From assembly GCF_000331305.1 (NCBI RefSeq), contig NZ_KB217481.1, positions 218,765 through 282,764 on the forward strand: DNA of 64,000 bases, in the 5' to 3' direction. Positions 27,501-35,431 of the stretch are shown piece after piece. This DNA comes from Calothrix sp. PCC 7103. Lineage in GTDB: Bacteria; Cyanobacteriota; Cyanobacteriia; Cyanobacteriales; Nostocaceae. The stretch's first letter is position 1; each line of letters begins with the position of its first letter. The translations under genes were made by a program, and so were the position numbers. The notes below the pieces were generated by a model. That model saw only the letters and a list, made by a program, of their open reading frames with translations, did no database searches and was not told the DNA's origin.

Positions 27501-28213
27501 TTTGCTGCTTCAATAACTTCTTCTATCCGATAAGCACGCCAGGGTTGCTTGCCTTCGTTCCACTTTATAGTGTCGGTTTTTTCTTCTATATGGCACTGAC
27601 GGCATGTTTTGTTACGACCCTTCTGCTTATGAGGCGCCTCCCAATCCCAACGTCGCACTAGCTGAGTGTCTGAGTAAGAGTAGCTAATCTCGGTTAATGT
27701 ATCAATTAAATTGATAGGCTTTGCTGTATTTAGATGTTCAGAGTGAAAATACTGCTCGTACTTTTTCTGCTCTTCTTCTATTTCCTGCTTGATAAAACTG
27801 GGGATGTAGCTGTTCTTTTTATATTGAATCCGCTCTGGGATGTCAGTTGCGCTCTCCGATAACATCGCTAACTTTAAGCCAGTTGGTACAAAAGCTTGAC
27901 GAGGCTTTTTCGATTTATTCTTCCTGCGATCAAACGGAATAAACGAGAACCGTGCGGTTCCATCGACTTTATCCGTCCAAGGCGCCACTGCTTCTCGAAT
28001 ATCCCTTGGCTGACAGTCATGCCAACATTTATAGGCGCCGTCTTTTCCAATCGTTAAGTCATTTCCATCACACACAGGGCAAAAATATCTGTTTGGGCGC
28101 CCTGTAGGCTTGAGTTTATCTATATGGTTACGAATATCGAATTTTGTGCTACTTGTATTATCTGTATTTACCGACTCGCTAATTGTTTGTGATTGAATTG
28201 TTTGAACTGTCAT
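24509..28213 (-). CDS. DUF3854-type primase-helicase (plasmid replication), copy 2
   Basis: 1234 residues. An N-terminal zinc finger (YFCPVCDGNDL, then YKCWHDC) at about 43-65 is followed by a DUF3854/Toprim-like domain (IPALLLQEGEKVVEIGRAEA, FAIVFLHDPDEAGLKKTALL) near 245-310. A D5_N-like region leads to a superfamily 3 helicase with P-loop LIGQSGGGKGTLGRFW near 600. A long linker (900-1060) has translated repeats CPPCPVCPPQ, ending in a C-terminal domain like that of copy 1 (IDYIKKAANSVWKLG, DYNGERVEIFDTGYG, VKRCHLTPWLG, final PIEGF). It is 300 residues longer than copy 1 and more complete, so it is the stronger replication-initiator candidate. GGAGG lies upstream of ATG 28213. The linker coding DNA is a copy of the TGGACA element (R5). 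Confidence 0.87.
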   Translation of the reverse strand: MTVQTIQSQTISESVNTDNTSSTKFDIRNHIDKLKPTGRPNRYFCPVCDGNDLTIGKDGAYKCWHDCQPRDIREAVAPWTDKVDGTARFSFIPFDRRKNKSKKPRQAFVPTGLKLAMLSESATDIPERIQYKKNSYIPSFIKQEIEEEQKKYEQYFHSEHLNTAKPINLIDTLTEISYSYSDTQLVRRWDWEAPHKQKGRNKTCRQCHIEEKTDTIKWNEGKQPWRAYRIEEVIEAAKRVTNGIPALLLQEGEKVVEIGRAEAIASFSFKGSAWDKKFIIKELTTVKEECGEFAIVFLHDPDEAGLKKTALLSEVCAQLGIPLILVNPQDIIGELAPGDVSIDYEKADLEEILQILSFSEFIRRLELEIEAAANDFNQSNDEKLEKAAVPLYNTFDKEAFYKPVCEALNLVYEHCVTAQTFDGWILRHLFADDWIVINSAFYKFEPITQTLKHVNDQTVQNLIAAAADKAFKLKHTDKFGWLVDYPYEANSYKESAFKFCRSKLEYAEKLPYNVHLLAFLNCVVDLRTGEMLPHDRKYFLKNLIPLNYEPNKECPEAFQKFITESFGADMLEIIRTFTAMFLDPTAPYGRFPHLIGQSGGGKGTLGRFWSSLFGSDGSGSAANFIDIESPEGRHQYLTGKRIFGFPDMGGYAEGVRTFYELLDNGEMSGRALFSPTSYTQQWNIRFWLASVDHLQIENAGDGWARRAYPIPVLNRQVNVDPYLRQKLEEVKADVISWALSIPRDERDKILTLPPTLERVKNLALDAALYGDSTKSFVDLCLRPTDDSRLGFVESHQLHDWYTAYCKAHGYSPLGMSKFISHLKTILPRNFHDRSWAPMVNGKRERIAAHWEGIVPLPSIFFARELGFKDSGENPQTPQNKIWDCLKSKCVEGGLSEFEDFWNFDLFTLPDTPPDTPSNTPTNEESAPKSPETYTEQGVQTVQAPKEQKIDPGQSKTLVQQDCPPCPVCPPQSFSSENSETENENPVNPDSPNNTDSNLAGDNDGQGGHQDCEQVSSEDAKNGQAGQFWTLGQNIESMKAAILLRSWLHIAELTAKWDKKTKQAVWTALSKEEKEIVKSLAPVQFQTQPIIELTLSEQITEAWDDLTTLGNLVLSLKESDLVAATVNCTSDQIDYIKKAANSVWKLGVNRDADYNGERVEIFDTGYGTNPKVRTKSGSFFKVKRCHLTPWLGIEYKAQSSSLPECEVNVEEEAPEAIQLDWVFDWSNPGEPIEGF
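25110..25425. repeat. TGGACA element R5, inside a coding region
   Basis: Same order of motifs as R1-R3: TGTCCAAGTGTCCAAAACTG, GTCCACCCTGTCCATCG, AAACTGGACAGGGTGGACAG, TTTTAGATTGTCCAG, GCGCCTGGACAGTTTGGACA and CCTTGCTCTGTATAAG. It encodes a low-complexity linker between helicase and C-terminal domains of primase-helicase 2 without breaking the frame. Confidence 0.8.
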
Positions 28214-28616
28214 AATAATGCCTCCAAAGGTTTGTTGTTTTCTTTGGAGCAGGCTTCAAACCTTTGCTGCTACAGCTTTCTGACACAGCTTCCTGGCGCC
28301 GCTTTCTATCTTAAAATACGTTTGCATCACAAGTCCTTCAAAAAATTTTGAAAAAAATTTGCAAAACAATCCTTATTCCAGCTCAATTTCAGCCTTTTAA
28401 GGTGTAAGATGAGTGTACGCGGTGTCAAGGTGGTTGGTAGTTTTGAGAAAGAACTGAAAGCTTCGCTTTGAGACAGTTTTGGCTTTTTGTTCTAACTGGC
28501 TACTTTGCCCGCCCCAAATTTGATTTAATTGAATACAGCACTAAAGCTGCGTAGTATACAGTTATTGTACAGCCAACGCGACATTTTTTAGCGCTCCATC
28601 AAAAAATTTGAGAAAA
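28214..28616 (-). promoter_or_regulatory. 5' leader of primase-helicase 2 with hairpin at the ribosome site
   Basis: A perfect 10-bp inverted repeat, CAAAGGTTTG (28266-28257 in mRNA sense) and CAAACCTTTG (28233-28224), ends at the first G of the GGAGG Shine-Dalgarno. The remaining 350 bases upstream are AT-rich with no gene. The parallel with the hairpin before primase-helicase 1 suggests shared translational control. Confidence 0.5.
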
Positions 28617-29132
28617 TTAGTGTTGATTTAGTGCGCGCGCTGCATAGCATTTTTTATCATCAAAAAGGTCTGCAAGCGAATTTGCAACTAAAATTGCGTG
28701 CTTAAGTTCGTCATATCTTGCACAAGTATACACTTTTCCTGGATAGATATAAATATATCCTTGATTATCACTTTCGTCGTTCCACGGAATAAAATTCATT
28801 CGCTTGCCAGGGATACGACCATTTAAGATGTCCATTGCTTTTATGCGACCATAATCTGACATTTGTTTATCGCCAACTAAAGTAGAATGCCAATCCATTT
28901 CAACAAAATATCTGCCAACTTCGTAATTAAAATTAGAGCCTACTAATAAACCAGGTCTTTTACTTTTAATTAACCTAGATTCAATGTTTCTATCTCTTGC
29001 CTCGTCTTCGTATAAGGAAAACGGTAATCTATATTTGACCAAAGAGTGAAAGGATGACATTATTTCATTTAAGTTTTCTCGTATAAGCTCAAATTCGCTA
29101 ACATGCTCTGGTTTTATTTGTTGCATCACCAT
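28617..29132 (-). CDS. Hypothetical protein
   Basis: About 170 residues (MQQIKPEHVSEFELIRENLN from the second Met). It has a mixed helix/strand pattern with aromatic-rich strands (FNYEVGRYFVEMDWHSTLVG, MNFIPWNDESDNQGYIYIYP) and no membrane segment. I do not recognise it. The C-terminal helix HAILVANSLADLFDDKK is amphipathic. It lies in the same direction as the primase-helicase upstream gene order but 400 bases away, so probably has its own promoter in the very AT-rich 29133-29270 region. Composition and length support a real soluble protein. Confidence 0.6.
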   Translation of the reverse strand: MVMQQIKPEHVSEFELIRENLNEIMSSFHSLVKYRLPFSLYEDEARDRNIESRLIKSKRPGLLVGSNFNYEVGRYFVEMDWHSTLVGDKQMSDYGRIKAMDILNGRIPGKRMNFIPWNDESDNQGYIYIYPGKVYTCARYDELKHAILVANSLADLFDDKKCYAARALNQH

Positions 29133-29295
29133 AAAATTTTAAATTCGTATTTGTACTATATATTAGTATAAACTAACAATTTAAAAAAAATATATCTATA
29201 TTTTTTATTATTATTTTGAATTTATCTTTATTTTTATAAGTATTTCTTATTTAAGATTAATTGAGTACAGCAGGCGCCTACCTGCTATTTTAAAA

Positions 29296-29616
29296 TTAAG
29301 GCGCCTCATTATTCTTGCGAATCAACTGTACAAGTATCGCTTCAAGTGACTGCAATGCAGCATTACTTGTTCTTTGCTGTTCGTTAAAATTGTGCTGCAT
29401 GGTTTCATGACTATCACGCAGTTCTAGTAATACGTCGTCAAGTACTGCACTTCTAGCTAACACGCGCGTTACATCGTTAGTAAGTGAACGTAGCTGCAAT
29501 TGTGTTTCCTGTAGTTGTAGCTGTGTTTCTCGAACTGAAGCATCTGTCTGCATTTGGCGCCGAACTAATTCTGACAATAATGAGCGAAGTTCGTCGTTAT
29601 TATTTGAATCTGTCAT
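29296..29616 (-). CDS. Small coiled-coil protein, unknown
   Basis: 106 residues, almost entirely predicted helix with heptads of Leu (LRSLLSELVRRQMQ, LQLQETQLQLRSLTNDVTRV, LQSLEAILVQLIRKNN). A strong AGGAGGT lies 6 bases before the ATG, so the start is secure. Proteins like this on cyanobacterial replicons are unnamed. The coiled coil suggests self-association or a scaffold role. It stands alone, divergent from the MGEAKRRK gene to its right. No sign of truncation. Confidence 0.7.
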   Translation of the reverse strand: MTDSNNNDELRSLLSELVRRQMQTDASVRETQLQLQETQLQLRSLTNDVTRVLARSAVLDDVLLELRDSHETMQHNFNEQQRTSNAALQSLEAILVQLIRKNNEAP

Positions 29617-29878
29617 CTTACCTCCTGTTTTGTAACATTTTATAAAAAAATGTTTGTAGTAAGCATGTAGTCGAATATATCTTTGATATACATAATATCA
29701 TCAAGTTTGAAAAATATACCCATTTAATCATAAAATAAACTTTATAGATTACTAAAACTACTCATTAAAAATAAAATAAGCAAGAAAAAACAAAGTTTAC
29801 AATAATATAAATAAATAGATAGATGTAGAATGCTGACATGATTTAAAATAGAGCGAAAAAGATAAGGAGATAAAAACG

Positions 29879-30241
29879 ATGGGGGAAGCTAAAAGACGCA
29901 AGTTGCTAGACGCTAATTATGGGAAACAACCGGAGTGGTCAATCTTAAATCCAAGTGATGAATGCTATAGTACTGCTCAAAATTTAATAGAAACTGTTTA
30001 CCCAGATAAACAAATTGTGTATCCAGTAAAAATTACTTACTCGCTAAAAGAAGCGTATATCGGCGCCGTCTACATGTTTTTGCAAGGTAAAAAGATTTGT
30101 GGTGAATGTGTATGGGTTAGTGAAGATGAGATTGAAAAGCCTCGAAGTGGCAAAGAATTACAAAATGTTGTCTTAAAGCCTTTAGCACAAAAGCTTAAAG
30201 ATGAAATGAGTGCGTCTGATGTCGTTCTTATCCATAGTTAG
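29879..30241 (+). CDS. MGEAKRRK-type hypothetical protein
   Basis: 120 residues beginning MGEAKRRKLLDANYGKQPEW, a conserved N-terminal signature of small proteins of unknown function. The middle has hydrophobic strands (DKQIVYPVKITYSL, EAYIGAVYMFLQGKKICGE) and the end is helical (LKPLAQKLKDEMS). AAGGAG lies 9 bases before the ATG. The stop TAG is directly followed by a GGCGCC and, 70 bases on, by a GGTGTAA hairpin that could terminate transcription. Function unknown. Confidence 0.7.
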   Translation: MGEAKRRKLLDANYGKQPEWSILNPSDECYSTAQNLIETVYPDKQIVYPVKITYSLKEAYIGAVYMFLQGKKICGECVWVSEDEIEKPRSGKELQNVVLKPLAQKLKDEMSASDVVLIHS

Positions 30242-31214
30242 GCGCCGTTTATCACCAAGCTTTACAACAAACTATTGCGTAAATAGCAGATATAAAGTGC
30301 CTTACAGCGGTTTATTCGGTGTAAAAAATACTAAATAAAAATCTTACACCGAATAATTTTCATCATGAGCAAGACGACCCTACAATGCGGCACCACGTCC
30401 ACGCTCATTTGTATATCTGCGTATAGGTTAAGTGGACGGATGTGAGTTTTTATTCTCTACCCAAGGAATCAATCAAGGAATTGAACACGTGGTGGCCCGG
30501 CCCGTCTACTCGTCGTCTTCCAAGGAATCCGCATATTTTATTCGGTGTAAAATTTTTATAAGTTAATTTTTTACACCGAATAAAGGTAATAGCGGCGCCT
30601 TGAGTTGCACTGCTCAAAGTCACTCACCTATCCAGAATTTTATATAGCTTGAGGCCGTTGGTGAGCCATTACTTATTTTGGCAACCCGGAGGTTTGGTTG
30701 TCGGCGGTGTCGGTTTCCGTCCATGAAAGCAGGTGGATCGACCTGGCGCCTGCTGCTTGGGTGACTGAACTTTGCGTCCATCAGGAAAAGTTGCTAAAAT
30801 TTTGCGTTTCCAAACAATCAGCACCAATTCTCCAAAACTAGAACTTCCCAATCTGCATTTTGTAGCATCACCATTTAGGTTCAACAGTTTGCCGCTTTAA
30901 GTTTGAGAGTGTCTACGTGCGAAGAGAATTTTGCGTTCCCGATTTTTTCCGCCAAGGTTCGGTAGGTCTCTCCATTGAGCGGACTGCGTGGACACTGGTC
31001 TGAAGAAAGGCAACTATTTTACACGCGCTCCACCCTTTCAGTTCTTTATTACTTTGACAAAGCAGAAGGCTTTGTTAGTTTGCCAGAAAGTAATGACTCT
31101 TTACAAGCTTTCTTTCTTTTAATTTCGAGTTTATGCATATCGATAATTAATTTAGTCACTTTAATTAGGATACTAATCGTATCTAAATCTATTTTGTGAA
31201 AAGTGAATTTTAAG
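30242..31214. other. Gene-poor stretch with two hairpins
   Basis: GGTGTAA hairpins at 30311-30356 and 30537-30584 and a CGTCCAC..GTGGACG palindrome at 30391-30438. Two open frames (30669-30884 leftward, 30975-31199 rightward) are low-complexity and overlap repeat-like DNA; I do not support them as genes. Confidence 0.5.
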
Positions 31215-32636
31215 TATATATACTCAAAAGGCTAAATTAGCCTAATGTAGCCTAAGTTAGACTAAATTAGCCTAAGTTAGGCTAATTTTGGATTACAGCA
31301 CTTAGAGGAATTAAGGTATAAAAATGTTGATAATTATATACGGTTAACCGTACCTTTATGGTGTAGTAGATGTTATTAAAATGCCGTAAGCGAGTTAATA
31401 AAAAGGTATTTTAATTGAGACATACTTAGCTTGTATGTTTCCTCTCCTTTTGTTTTATGAATTTCATGGCTAATTTAAATGAAATTCTATGTTCTTTATT
31501 GTAAATTTGTAGCAGTACACCAAAGCTTACCTACTCAAACTCGGCTGTGGCAAGCTTTATCAAAAAGAAAGGCATTGTTACTATTGACATTAAACTTATC
31601 TACATGAAGTATGTTATTGGCAAGATTTAACTACCTTATATGTTAAAACTAATCCTGTTAATTAGCTAATAATATTGCTATACAAAAGGCGCCTGTAATT
31701 AGATGATTATTTGCACAAAGCTATTTTTTATAAATTACTGATTATTTTCTTACTGTGACGATTAAGCAAGAGCGAAAAACAAGCCAACACTTTGCGGAGA
31801 GAAGTTGGGATGTTCCCTGCGACAAACTTCGGGGGTTGCCTCTGTTGTAGTGACTGGTGACAGGCACATTATAAAAGCGCACATGTTTGTGTGCCTACTC
31901 TAAAATCGGCATACCCTTGCTATATAAGGAAGCGCAGCCTCTGACATCAAAAGCGCACCCCCAAGCGCAGCGCTTTTCTAAAAAGCGCACATTTTAAGTG
32001 CGCTCAAGGTGCGCTTTTTCAAAAGCGCACATTTATATAAAATAAGGCGCACCCTTGTTGTATAAGGAAGCGCAGTCTCTACCCAAAACAAGAATACTCT
32101 AAAATATAAAGCTACAAGATGCATCAGAACGCATTTTAGCCACTACCAGAGCGCTACCAAAAAGCGCACATTTATATAAAGTGAGGGCGCACCCTACTGT
32201 ATAAGGAAGCGCACCTTTTAAATAGTATCTTATAAATTATATTTTATTTATCGGCGCCCATTCATCTGATAACCAAACCAAAAAGTTATTCCTCCTCTCA
32301 ACTAATGAGTTTATGATTGAAAAAATATAATTAACAGGCAGCAGTTCTTAATAATAAAAAATTTACCAAAATAAACAGCACATTATCTTTCGTCAATTAC
32401 ACCATCAGTTGTTCAAATCTTTTTTATATTATCTGTGTAAAATCCTCGCTATTAGCAACATAACTTATTTTGACAGCCTCTATGTAGACCTGTTAAATCA
32501 TTAAAAATTTTGTTCGGTTTATACGTAGATAGTAACTAACTTACCCAAAAATAGTGCTAATCCACAATTAGCCTAACTTAGGCTAATTTAGCCCAACTTA
32601 GACTACATTAGGCTAATTTAGGCTTTTAAGTATAAA
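31215..32636. repeat. Element A: inverted blocks of 10-bp repeats enclosing a GCGCAC array
   Basis: The left block (31232-31290) is six consecutive 10-mers such as GCTAAATTAG, CCTAATGTAG, CCTAAGTTAG. The right block (32565-32626) is six in the opposite orientation (AATTAGCCTA, ACTTAGGCTA, ATTTAGCCCA). Both blocks are edged by ACTCAAAAG / CTTTTAAGT-type and ATTTTGGATTA / TAATCCACAATT-type sequence, making arms of about 85 bp. Inside are a palindrome ACGGTTAACCGT (31340) and the GCGCAC array (31870-32215). No ORF. A diverged copy is element B. Confidence 0.8.
31870..32215. repeat. GCGCAC array of element A
   Basis: AAAGCGCACAT and its complement ATGTGCGCTTT recur many times, interleaved with the longer unit CCCTTGCTATATAAGGAAGC GCAG (three times, varied). 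Neighbouring direct and inverted copies can form stems such as AAAGCGCACATTTTAAGTGC GCT. The matching array in element B is 57265-57545. Confidence 0.75.
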
Positions 32637-32644
32637 TGCTTATT

Positions 32645-32780
32645 TTTATTTTTATATCGATACAGTAAGTATTATATTTAAAATTTAAACGATACTTGTA
32701 GTAGCGTAAGTAAAATATTATAGATACGGCAAGTATTGCAATTAACAGAATAAGAATAGTATCGATACGATGTGTATTGA
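32645..32780. repeat. CGATAC repeats beside element A
   Basis: Degenerate copies of CGATACttgTAGTAGCGTAAG and ATCGATAC with period near 50, placed just outside the right 10-mer block. The same set lies outside the right block of element B (62760-62910) and at 56725-56780. Confidence 0.6.
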
Positions 32781-32789
32781 ATAAAATAG

Positions 32790-33161
32790 CTATGATGTAG
32801 CGGCGCCTAAAGCTTCCTGCACCTTGTTATATTTTTTTTGCAAATTGATTTTAAGGTGTGGTGAGGAGTTGCTGGGAACGCTAATATTTCTGAGGCACTT
32901 ATTGAGGAGATATTGTTTTTGACAAAGCAACGCTTGAATCAAGTTTCCCATTGCTTCATGTTTCAAGTTTGAAAGTCTGATAAAGGTGCCGATATAATTT
33001 TTGCGAGTATAAAGTGGAGTAATCACACTTGCGACAACGCCTGAGAGTAAACTATCAACCCTAAAGGTTGGCAAATAAATTAGTGATGGTCGAAGGGTGG
33101 ACGGGCGCCGCATAACAACGGACACTACGGGCATGTAAAATTTAAAATTATTTTTAGTCAC
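32790..33161 (-). CDS. Doubtful small ORF
   Basis: Frame of 123 codons (VVSVVMRRPSTLRPSLIYLP, NLIQALLCQKQYLLNKCLRN). Composition is basic, I know no relative and there is no clear ribosome site (preceding bases are ATTATTTTTAGTC). It starts beside repeat DNA and the equivalent position after element B is not open. Listed because it fills an otherwise empty stretch. Confidence 0.25.
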   Translation of the reverse strand: MTKNNFKFYMPVVSVVMRRPSTLRPSLIYLPTFRVDSLLSGVVASVITPLYTRKNYIGTFIRLSNLKHEAMGNLIQALLCQKQYLLNKCLRNISVPSNSSPHLKINLQKKYNKVQEALGAATS

Positions 33162-33249
33162 GCGAAGTAAGAAAGCCAGCAGTGGCGTGGCGCCACTGTT
33201 CGATTTTTCAATTATTTTATCTGGGTGGGACTTTCCAAAGAGTGAGCGT

Positions 33250-33306
33250 CCGCGTCCATTGAAAGTGTGTTTACTATATATATACAGAATTAGTGGACGT
33301 GGCGCC
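33250..33306. repeat. CGTCCAY..RTGGACG palindrome (family of about six)
   Basis: CGCGTCCATT, about 30 AT-rich bases with TATATATA, TTAGTGGACGTGGCGCC. Similar units at 20376-20430, 30391-30438, 35571-35632, 37082-37150 and 52889-52937; several end in GGCGCC. Confidence 0.6.
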
Positions 33307-33458
33307 TGGTTGTTTCATTTTAAATTCATGCCGCCAAAGTGCAGAGCGCGCGCTTAAGAACTCCCGGTTGCATAGGCGCCTCGGTTATTGGTAGATGCTT
33401 CACCTACTAACTTTTCAAGTGGGCAAAGTAATAACTCACTAAATGCAAGCAGTTATCT

Positions 33459-33573
33459 CAATACTGCTTGGTTAAGAATTTTTTGCGTTGATTTCGGGTA
33501 CGTAGAGACGCGATTAATCGCGTCTCTACAAGGTTTATCGTTCTATAGAATTTTCTTAACCGAGCAGTATTGG
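33459..33573. mobile_element. 115-bp MITE with 9-bp target duplication
   Basis: Terminal inverted repeats CAATACTGCTTGGTTAAGAA and (complement) CAATACTGCTCGGTTAAGAA. The centre is the palindrome GTAGAGACGCGATTAATCGC GTCTCTAC. CAGTTATCT is present on both sides (33450-33458 and 33574-33582), a clear 9-bp target site duplication. Confidence 0.85.
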
Positions 33574-33635
33574 CAGTTATCTATATATATGGTCACGAGT
33601 GGTAGTGGACGTTTCGCGTCTCAAGTATCGAAACT

Positions 33636-33945
33636 GTCCAGCCTACAATTGCTGTCCAAAAACTGTCCACTTTTTTAAAATTACTCAAACCTTTGTGTAG
33701 CAAGGGTGTCCATCCTGTCCACACTGTCCATCGTATCTAAGAAGTTATTAAAGCATCAAAATAATAGTCGATAAATTTTTAGGCGCCTTTATTCCTTAAT
33801 TTTCGATCTCGAAACTTACCCCTGGACAAAGTGGACACCCTGGACACCTTTGCTATGACTACCTTCCAGCCTGGACAGGGTAATTAAATCGCGTTTTCTT
33901 AAGCTGGACACCCTGGACAGTCCTACTATGTAAGGTGTTGATAGG
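33636..33945. repeat. TGGACA element R3
   Basis: CTGTCCAAAAACTGTCCAC at the left, GCAAGGGTGTCCATCCTGTC in the middle, CCCTGGACAAAGTGGACACC to the right. It carries one extra TGGACACCCTGGACAG tail and a GGCGCC in the AT-rich centre. Confidence 0.8.
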
Positions 33946-34084
33946 TTCTAGCTGTTACATCTCTAATGTGAAAGTGGACAATGCACGTTTTGGGTGATTT
34001 GGTTTGGACGAAGTTGACGTGGCGCCTCTAACGTGGTTACGGTTTTAGAAAAGCTACAATATCTTGAATACAGCAGGCGCCGAA

Positions 34085-34345
34085 CTCAAAAAGTTGCTAG
34101 TTGTTGGAATCAACGTAAAATTTTGGCTTGCTTTCTGATTACCAGTGATAAGTTGTGTCCACTAATATTCATGTCCACGCTTGGTGATGTTAATTACTAC
34201 AAGCAATTGGATTAACGGATTCGAGTTCGCCAAATTTATTGATAAGGTTACGGGACGAACGATTATACGGATTCGATCTGAGTAGTATTATTTAGCTGCA
34301 CAGCGTCTTTAATCGGCGCCTATATCCGAAAATCGGAACATAACC
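34085..34345. repeat. Segment duplicated at 63290-63490
   Basis: ATTTTGGCTTGCTT..GATTACCAG..GATAAGTTG, GTCCACTAATATTCATG and GGCGCCTATATC..GGAACATAA recur in the same order at 63290-63480. With elements A and B this shows that a segment of about 3 kb was duplicated. Confidence 0.6.
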
Positions 34346-34528
34346 TTTACTTTGACTTAGTTCCTGCTTGTTTTGTACTTCCCCCCAAGCAAAAAGAGCT
34401 AACTGTTGTCCAGAGCGAGTTTCAACTTTTTTTGATTCGCTCTTACTGGGTACAAATTGCCAAAGGGTCTTGCGTTCGCGCAGCATGTCGCCTTGCGACT
34501 CAGCGAATTTGAAGCGTTGAACCCCCAT
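34292..34528 (-). CDS. Small hypothetical protein
   Basis: 78 codons from ATG 34528: MGVQRFKFAESQGDMLRERK, LWQFVPSKSESKKVETRSGQ, QLALFAWGEVQNKQ. The composition is protein-like and hydrophilic; the last third (YVPIFGYRRRLKTLCS) falls in the segment duplicated near 63.4 kb. I recognise no family. Upstream GGTAAGATAAAA offers only a weak ribosome site. May be a short intact gene or the remains of a longer one. Confidence 0.4.
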   Translation of the reverse strand: MGVQRFKFAESQGDMLRERKTLWQFVPSKSESKKVETRSGQQLALFAWGEVQNKQELSQSKGYVPIFGYRRRLKTLCS

Positions 34529-34678
34529 TTTTTATCTTACCACGGATGTGCTAATCCTGCTCTTGCTTACATGGGTACACATATCTTGGCGTTAAAAGCT
34601 AGATTCTTTAGCTAGCAAGGGTTAAAGGGGTGTTTAGTACACCAGCACCGGGGGAAGTTCAGATTAAGAAGGTCAACC

Positions 34679-35431
34679 ATGTCTGGTAAAAAATCTCCCT
34701 CCGACCCACAATTAAATTGTGACAGTGATATGGCTGGGTTAATTCCAGTATCGGGATGTGAAAATCCTAATCGACTGGGGGATGTAATTTTTGTACATGG
34801 TTTAGCTGGTCATGCATGGAATACCTGGCACTGGCAGAATCCAGCAGATGAAAATTATAAGAGAGATAATTGCTGGTTGAATTGGTTGGGGGGAAATTTA
34901 GATGTTGGGGTTTGGACTTTTGGCTATAGTGCGGCACGGTTAAGAGCGAATGGTTCTGTTATGCCTCTTTTTGACCAAGCCAGTAATTTATTAGACGATC
35001 TAGAAAATTTTGGCATCGGCAGACACCCTATTGTTTTTGCCACTCATAGCATGGGCGGCTTGCTTGTCAAAAAAATGTTAAGTACTGCGGAGAATTTTCC
35101 ACGAGATAAAAGGAAAAAGGCGGTGATTGAATACTACCAAGGGAATTGTTTTCTTATCAACTCCCCATGTAGGCTCTGACCTTGCTCAATGGGTAAAAAC
35201 TCTAACGGGGTTTTGACTACGGTTAACGTGGAAGAACTAAAAGCTCATGCTCCACAGTTACGCGAACTTGATGAATGGTATCGTCAACATGTGGGAGAGT
35301 TTGAGATTGCGACAAAAGTTTATTATGAAACCAGACCGACTAGCGGCGTTTTAGTTGTAAACGAAAGCAGTGCTAATCCCGGTATTACAGACGTAAAACC
35401 AGTTGCAGTCGAAGCTTTCCTTCCCGTTTGA
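34679..35431 (+). pseudogene. Alpha/beta hydrolase, two frameshifts and lost C-terminus
   Basis: First frame (34679-35179): lipase-like N-terminus with VIFVHGLAGHAWNTW (oxyanion region) and nucleophile elbow IVFATHSMGGLLVKKML. Near 35132 the frame shifts: the next frame reads TKGIVFLSTPHVGSDLAQWV then KTLTG and stops. Near 35205 it shifts again: GVLTTVNVEELKAHAPQLRE to FLPV at 35431. Family members continue to an Asp/His pair (typically near a DHISI-like motif) that is missing here. The gene is therefore decayed. Its preserved codon pattern between shifts suggests recent inactivation or sequencing error in the homopolymer-like GGGG TTTT. Confidence 0.85.

Noticed and set aside
30669-31199. 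Two small frames (71 and 74 codons)
   Set aside because: Low-complexity, no ribosome site, no similarity I know; they adjoin repeats.
31230-31290. CRISPR array from regular 10-bp repeats
   Set aside because: There are no spacers, the units are contiguous and degenerate, and no cas gene is present; they are phased tandem repeats.
33506-33536. GTAGAGACGCGATTAATCGC GTCTCTAC as an operator
   Set aside because: It is the centre of a MITE with a 9-bp target duplication and is a known kind of cyanobacterial dispersed repeat.
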